Assembly (NCBI RefSeq): GCF_021483235.1
Contig: NZ_JAKEEC010000006.1
Span: forward strand, 68,253 to 132,252
DNA: 64,000 bases
Reading direction: 5' to 3'
Source of the DNA: Arthrobacter alkaliphilus
GTDB taxonomy: Bacteria > Actinomycetota > Actinomycetes > Actinomycetales > Micrococcaceae
The first letter of the stretch is position 1, and the number at the start of each line of letters is the position of its first letter. Shown here in pieces: positions 61,085-64,000 of the stretch. The position numbers and the translations under genes were made by a program. A model generated the notes under the pieces. That model was not told the origin of the DNA. It saw only the letters and a list, made by a program, of their open reading frames with translations, and searched no databases.

Positions 61085-62320
61085 ATGGCATCTGATACTT
61101 CCGTCATCCCTCATCGCCGAGCCCAAGATCCGAGTGGCGGCGAGCGCCACTCCGCGCACTGGGCAGGGGTCTTCGCCCTGTCGTTCGGGGCCTTCGCACT
61201 CGTCGCCTCCGAATTCATGCCGGTAAGCCTCCTCACGCCCATGGCAGCGGACTTCCAAGTCTCGGAGGGTATGGTCGGGCAAGGCATTGCGATCTCAGGG
61301 CTGTTCGCCGTATTGACGAGCTTGTCGATCTCCACCCTGGCCGGCGGTACGAACCGCAAGACGCTGCTGATCGGCCTCACAGCGCTCATGGGAGTGTCCG
61401 GCGCGCTAATCGCACTGGCCCCTGGCTTCCTGCCGTTCATGATCGGCCGGGCGCTCATCGGAGTGGTCATCGGCGGCTTCTGGTCCATGTCGGCAGCCAC
61501 CGCCATGCGCCTCGTGCCGACCGCCCGGGTACCGCGCGCGCTGGCGATCGTCAACGGCGGCAACGCCCTCGCCACCGTGATGGCAGCACCCTTGGGCAGC
61601 TACCTAGGTTCCCTGATCGGCTGGCGTGGCGCATTCTTCTGCCTGGTACCGGTGTCCGCCCTCTGCCTGGTCTGGTTGTGGATCAGCCTGCCTTCCTTGC
61701 CGGTCACCCGGCGGTCGACGACGGCCCGCGACCTCGTCACGATCTTCACCGCCCTGCGTAACCGCTCCGTTGCTTGGGGCATGGCCGCCTGTGGCACCTT
61801 CTTCATGGGCCAATTCATCCTGTTCACCTATATCCGGCCATTCCTTGAGACAGTGACCCGTCTCGACGTCACCACGATTTCCCTCGTGCTGCTCGTCCTT
61901 GGGGTTACTGGATTCCTCGGCACCGTGCTGATCGGCGGATTCCTCGGACCGGGCCTGCACCGGACCTTGATCACCATCCCCGCCCTCATGGCCCTCGTCG
62001 CCGCCTCCCTGGTCCCCTTCGGCGCCTGGTTCGCCGCCGTCGTCGGCCTATTGGGCCTGTGGGGGCTGCTGGGGACCTCGGCGCCCGTCGGCTGGTGGAG
62101 CTGGGTGGCCGAAGCCATGCCCCACAACGCCGAACAAGGCGGCGGCTTGATGGTCGCGGTCGTCCAGACCTGCATTGCCCTTGGTTCGACCTTGGGCGGC
62201 CTTCTGTTCGATTCCCTCGGCTACCAAAGCACCTTCCTGGCCAGCACCGCCGTGCTACTGCTTGCTTCCCTCCTGGCAGTCGTGACCACTCGGGTCACCC
62301 CTCGAGGAACGAGCCGTTAA
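61085..62320 (+). CDS. MFS efflux transporter (DHA1 / NepI-AraJ-like)
   Basis: A 411-residue, 12-helix transporter. The drug:H+ antiporter 1 subfamily pattern is clear at the start (FALSFGAFALVASEFMPVSLL) and in motif C-like glycine-rich helix 5 (NGGNALATVMAAPLGSYLGS). Relatives export purine ribonucleosides, sugars or drugs. It is followed on the same strand by an MmyB-type regulator, which may control it. The substrate is unknown. Confidence 0.87.
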   Translation: MASDTSVIPHRRAQDPSGGERHSAHWAGVFALSFGAFALVASEFMPVSLLTPMAADFQVSEGMVGQGIAISGLFAVLTSLSISTLAGGTNRKTLLIGLTALMGVSGALIALAPGFLPFMIGRALIGVVIGGFWSMSAATAMRLVPTARVPRALAIVNGGNALATVMAAPLGSYLGSLIGWRGAFFCLVPVSALCLVWLWISLPSLPVTRRSTTARDLVTIFTALRNRSVAWGMAACGTFFMGQFILFTYIRPFLETVTRLDVTTISLVLLVLGVTGFLGTVLIGGFLGPGLHRTLITIPALMALVAASLVPFGAWFAAVVGLLGLWGLLGTSAPVGWWSWVAEAMPHNAEQGGGLMVAVVQTCIALGSTLGGLLFDSLGYQSTFLASTAVLLLASLLAVVTTRVTPRGTSR

Positions 62321-62401
62321 GCCAGCCCAGCAGAAGGTTCGCATGAGAGGTGTACCCACAGGGAATCCCTCATCTGCTCCGCCGGACGTACGGTTGACTG
62401 C

Positions 62402-63280
62402 ATGGACAACAGATCCGAGGTCCGCGAGTACCTCATGTCACGCAGGGCGAAGCTCTCCCCCGAGCTCGCCGGGATCCCCGCCGGACCGAACCGGCGCGTG
62501 AGCGGCTTGCGCCGCTCCGAGGTCGCCATGCTCGCCGGGGTCAGCGTCGAGTACTACTCCAAGCTTGAACGCGGCGCGATTGCCGGCGCGTCGGCGTCGG
62601 TCCTCGACGCAATCTCCAGCGCCCTGCAACTCGACGACACCGAACGGGCCCACCTCCTCGACCTCGCCCGCGCAGCGGACGGAATCCCGACCTCCGGCCG
62701 TCCCCGCCGTCGCACCACCGCCAACCCGGCGACACGCCCCAGCCTTCAGTGGGCGCTGAACGCCATCACCGACGGCATCGCGTTCGTCCGCAACGCCCAC
62801 CAGGACCTGCTGGCAACCAATGAGCTCGGCCGCGCCTTCTACTCCCCAGTCATCGGCGACGGCGGACGCACCCCCAACCTCGCCCGCTTCCAGTTCCTGG
62901 ACCCCGCTTCACGCGAGTTCTATCCCGACTGGGAGCTCTTCGCCGAAATGTGCGTCGGAATCATGCGCGCCGAAGCTGGACGCGACCCCCACGACAAATA
63001 CCTCCAAGACCTCGTCGGCGAACTCTCCACCCGGAGCGAATTGTTCCGGCGTCTCTGGGGAGCACACGACGTACGCACCCACGGGACCGGAACCAAACGC
63101 TTCAACCATCCGGTCGTCGGCGAAGTAACGGTCGCCTACGAAGAACTCGCCATTACCGCCGAGCCCGGCCACCTGCTCCTGGTCTACACAGCAGAACCCG
63201 GATCACCTTCCGCTGAGAGGCTCCGCCTTCTCGCTTCCTGGGCAGCCTCGCACAGCCCGGCAGCCCTGAGCAACGACTGA
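62402..63280 (+). CDS. MmyB-type helix-turn-helix transcriptional regulator
   Basis: A 292-residue regulator. XRE-type helix-turn-helix at about residues 30-80 (VSGLRRSEVAMLAGVSVEYYSKLERG), then the MmyB-like ligand-binding domain ([53 protein letters not shown]). Proteins of this type bind fatty acids or other small ligands and regulate nearby redox or efflux genes. It is the intact relative of the remnant at 24789-25159. Confidence 0.9.
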   Translation: MDNRSEVREYLMSRRAKLSPELAGIPAGPNRRVSGLRRSEVAMLAGVSVEYYSKLERGAIAGASASVLDAISSALQLDDTERAHLLDLARAADGIPTSGRPRRRTTANPATRPSLQWALNAITDGIAFVRNAHQDLLATNELGRAFYSPVIGDGGRTPNLARFQFLDPASREFYPDWELFAEMCVGIMRAEAGRDPHDKYLQDLVGELSTRSELFRRLWGAHDVRTHGTGTKRFNHPVVGEVTVAYEELAITAEPGHLLLVYTAEPGSPSAERLRLLASWAASHSPAALSND

Positions 63281-63349
63281 CACTGTAGGGCCGTCCGCCG
63301 GGCAACGCTTCTCCCACAACTCCATGCTCCTCGGACAAAATGGAGGAAG

Positions 63350-63859
63350 TTAGCCCTCCCGGCCCGTGGGGTCCGCGTTTGTCCCGCTCGCAACCGCCGA
63401 CGCCCCCGGCCTCGGCGGCCGACGCTTCAAGGCTTGATCGACGGTGACAGAACCAAAGTAGAAAGCCACAACGACGGAGGTAAGCGACGTGAAGCTCTTC
63501 AGCAGTTCTTCGGACGTTGTATTCACTCCTGACGCAGGACCCCAAAACACAGCCCACGATGTCAGGACGAGGTACAAAAGAACAACCGTGGCCGCGATGG
63601 CGTCGCGCATGGCGACCGCACCCGACTCCTGCCGATACGCCCGTTCATAACCCCAGATGCCGTAAAACGTGAAAACGACGAGGCAACCGAGTCCGATGAT
63701 GTACCCGAGATCCTTGAAGGACCCCAAACCCGTGAAGGTGTTAAGTTCCACGATGGGCGCTGCGATAACTACCAGGATTCCGGGGACGACAACGATAACC
63801 CACATCCAAGGGAATTGCCTTGGATCCTGAACTCTTTCCGTCCGAGCGTCCCTAGCCAT
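63350..63859 (-). CDS. Hypothetical membrane protein
   Basis: A 169-residue protein with a charged N-terminus (MARDARTERVQDPRQFPW) and three to four hydrophobic segments (MWVIVVVPGILVVIAA, LGYIIGLGCLVVFTFYGIWG, AIAATVVLLYLVLTSWAVFW, FTSLTSVVVAFYFGSV). A basic C-terminal tail follows. ATG 63859 has GGAGG upstream, so the longer frame to 63913 is not used. I recognise no family. Confidence 0.75.
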   Translation of the reverse strand: MARDARTERVQDPRQFPWMWVIVVVPGILVVIAAPIVELNTFTGLGSFKDLGYIIGLGCLVVFTFYGIWGYERAYRQESGAVAMRDAIAATVVLLYLVLTSWAVFWGPASGVNTTSEELLKSFTSLTSVVVAFYFGSVTVDQALKRRPPRPGASAVASGTNADPTGREG

Positions 63860-64000
63860 ATGAGCCTCCGCCTGAGTATTGCAACCCGGCTGAGCGAAAG
63901 TTTCGACCCCCACTTTCAGCCTGTCAACCCCCGCGTTGACTCATCAAAATGCCCGCGTAGCTGTAGGCGAAGCATCGTCTGAGAATGCCCATGCAGCGAC

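Overview
The window is GC-rich, dense in genes, with frequent GTG starts and many start/stop overlaps. It carries a mycothiol-type maleylpyruvate isomerase, a C50-carotenoid (decaprenoxanthin-type) gene set, a GH91 fructan enzyme and DUF6131/HdeD-like small membrane proteins. Together these point to a soil actinobacterium of the Micrococcaceae (Arthrobacter / Paenarthrobacter / Pseudarthrobacter group). This is inference from gene content; no rRNA or other marker gene is present. No tRNA, rRNA, CRISPR array, intact insertion sequence or prophage was seen.

Layout. 0-7.2 kb: the end of a PucR-type regulator, then a stress/redox group (HtrA-like protease, HdeD-like membrane protein, UBP-type zinc finger, cNMP-domain/thioredoxin-reductase-like flavoprotein), an epimerase and a flavin monooxygenase. 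7.2-23.3 kb: a fructan/difructose-anhydride utilisation island made of two divergent modules. The minus-strand module is LacI - permease - permease - solute-binding protein - GH32 - aldo/keto reductase, plus a second minus-strand unit for a glycosidase-like beta-propeller protein. The plus-strand module is solute-binding protein - permease - permease - GH91 - GH32-like - LacI. None of the glycosidases has a signal peptide, so small fructans or difructose anhydrides are probably imported intact and cut inside the cell. 23.3-29.9 kb: assorted genes (cupin, aldo/keto reductase, a decayed MmyB-type regulator, luciferase-like monooxygenase, alpha/beta hydrolase, a condensation-domain/GNAT fusion, rhodanese).

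29.9-36.2 kb: a complete gentisate pathway (3-hydroxybenzoate 6-hydroxylase, AAHS transporter, IclR regulator, gentisate 1,2-dioxygenase, fumarylpyruvate hydrolase, mycothiol-dependent maleylpyruvate isomerase), with two matching IclR-type operators visible. 36.2-38.1 kb: a repeat-bearing lipoprotein and an AhpD-like protein. 38.2-45.4 kb: a glycosyltransferase and the carotenoid operon crtE-crtB-crtI-crtYe-crtYf-crtEb, with idi divergent and a MarR regulator beside it. 45.5-52.1 kb: small hypotheticals, an aquaporin, an LCP cell-wall protein, a phosphoesterase and a secreted GH25-like protein.

52.3-60.9 kb: a divergent catabolic cluster for an unknown acid sugar (MHS-family transporter, PdxA2-type dehydrogenase, DUF1537 kinase / aldo-keto reductase, HpcH/HpaI aldolase, sialidase-like Asp-box protein, SDR, DeoR regulator), with a striking inverted repeat in the shared promoter region. 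61.0-63.9 kb: an efflux MFS, an intact MmyB-type regulator and a small membrane protein.

The most promising places for undescribed biology are the intracellular GH91 operon, the 52-61 kb acid-sugar cluster, the condensation-GNAT fusion and the six-C hairpin next to a promoter near 49.1 kb.
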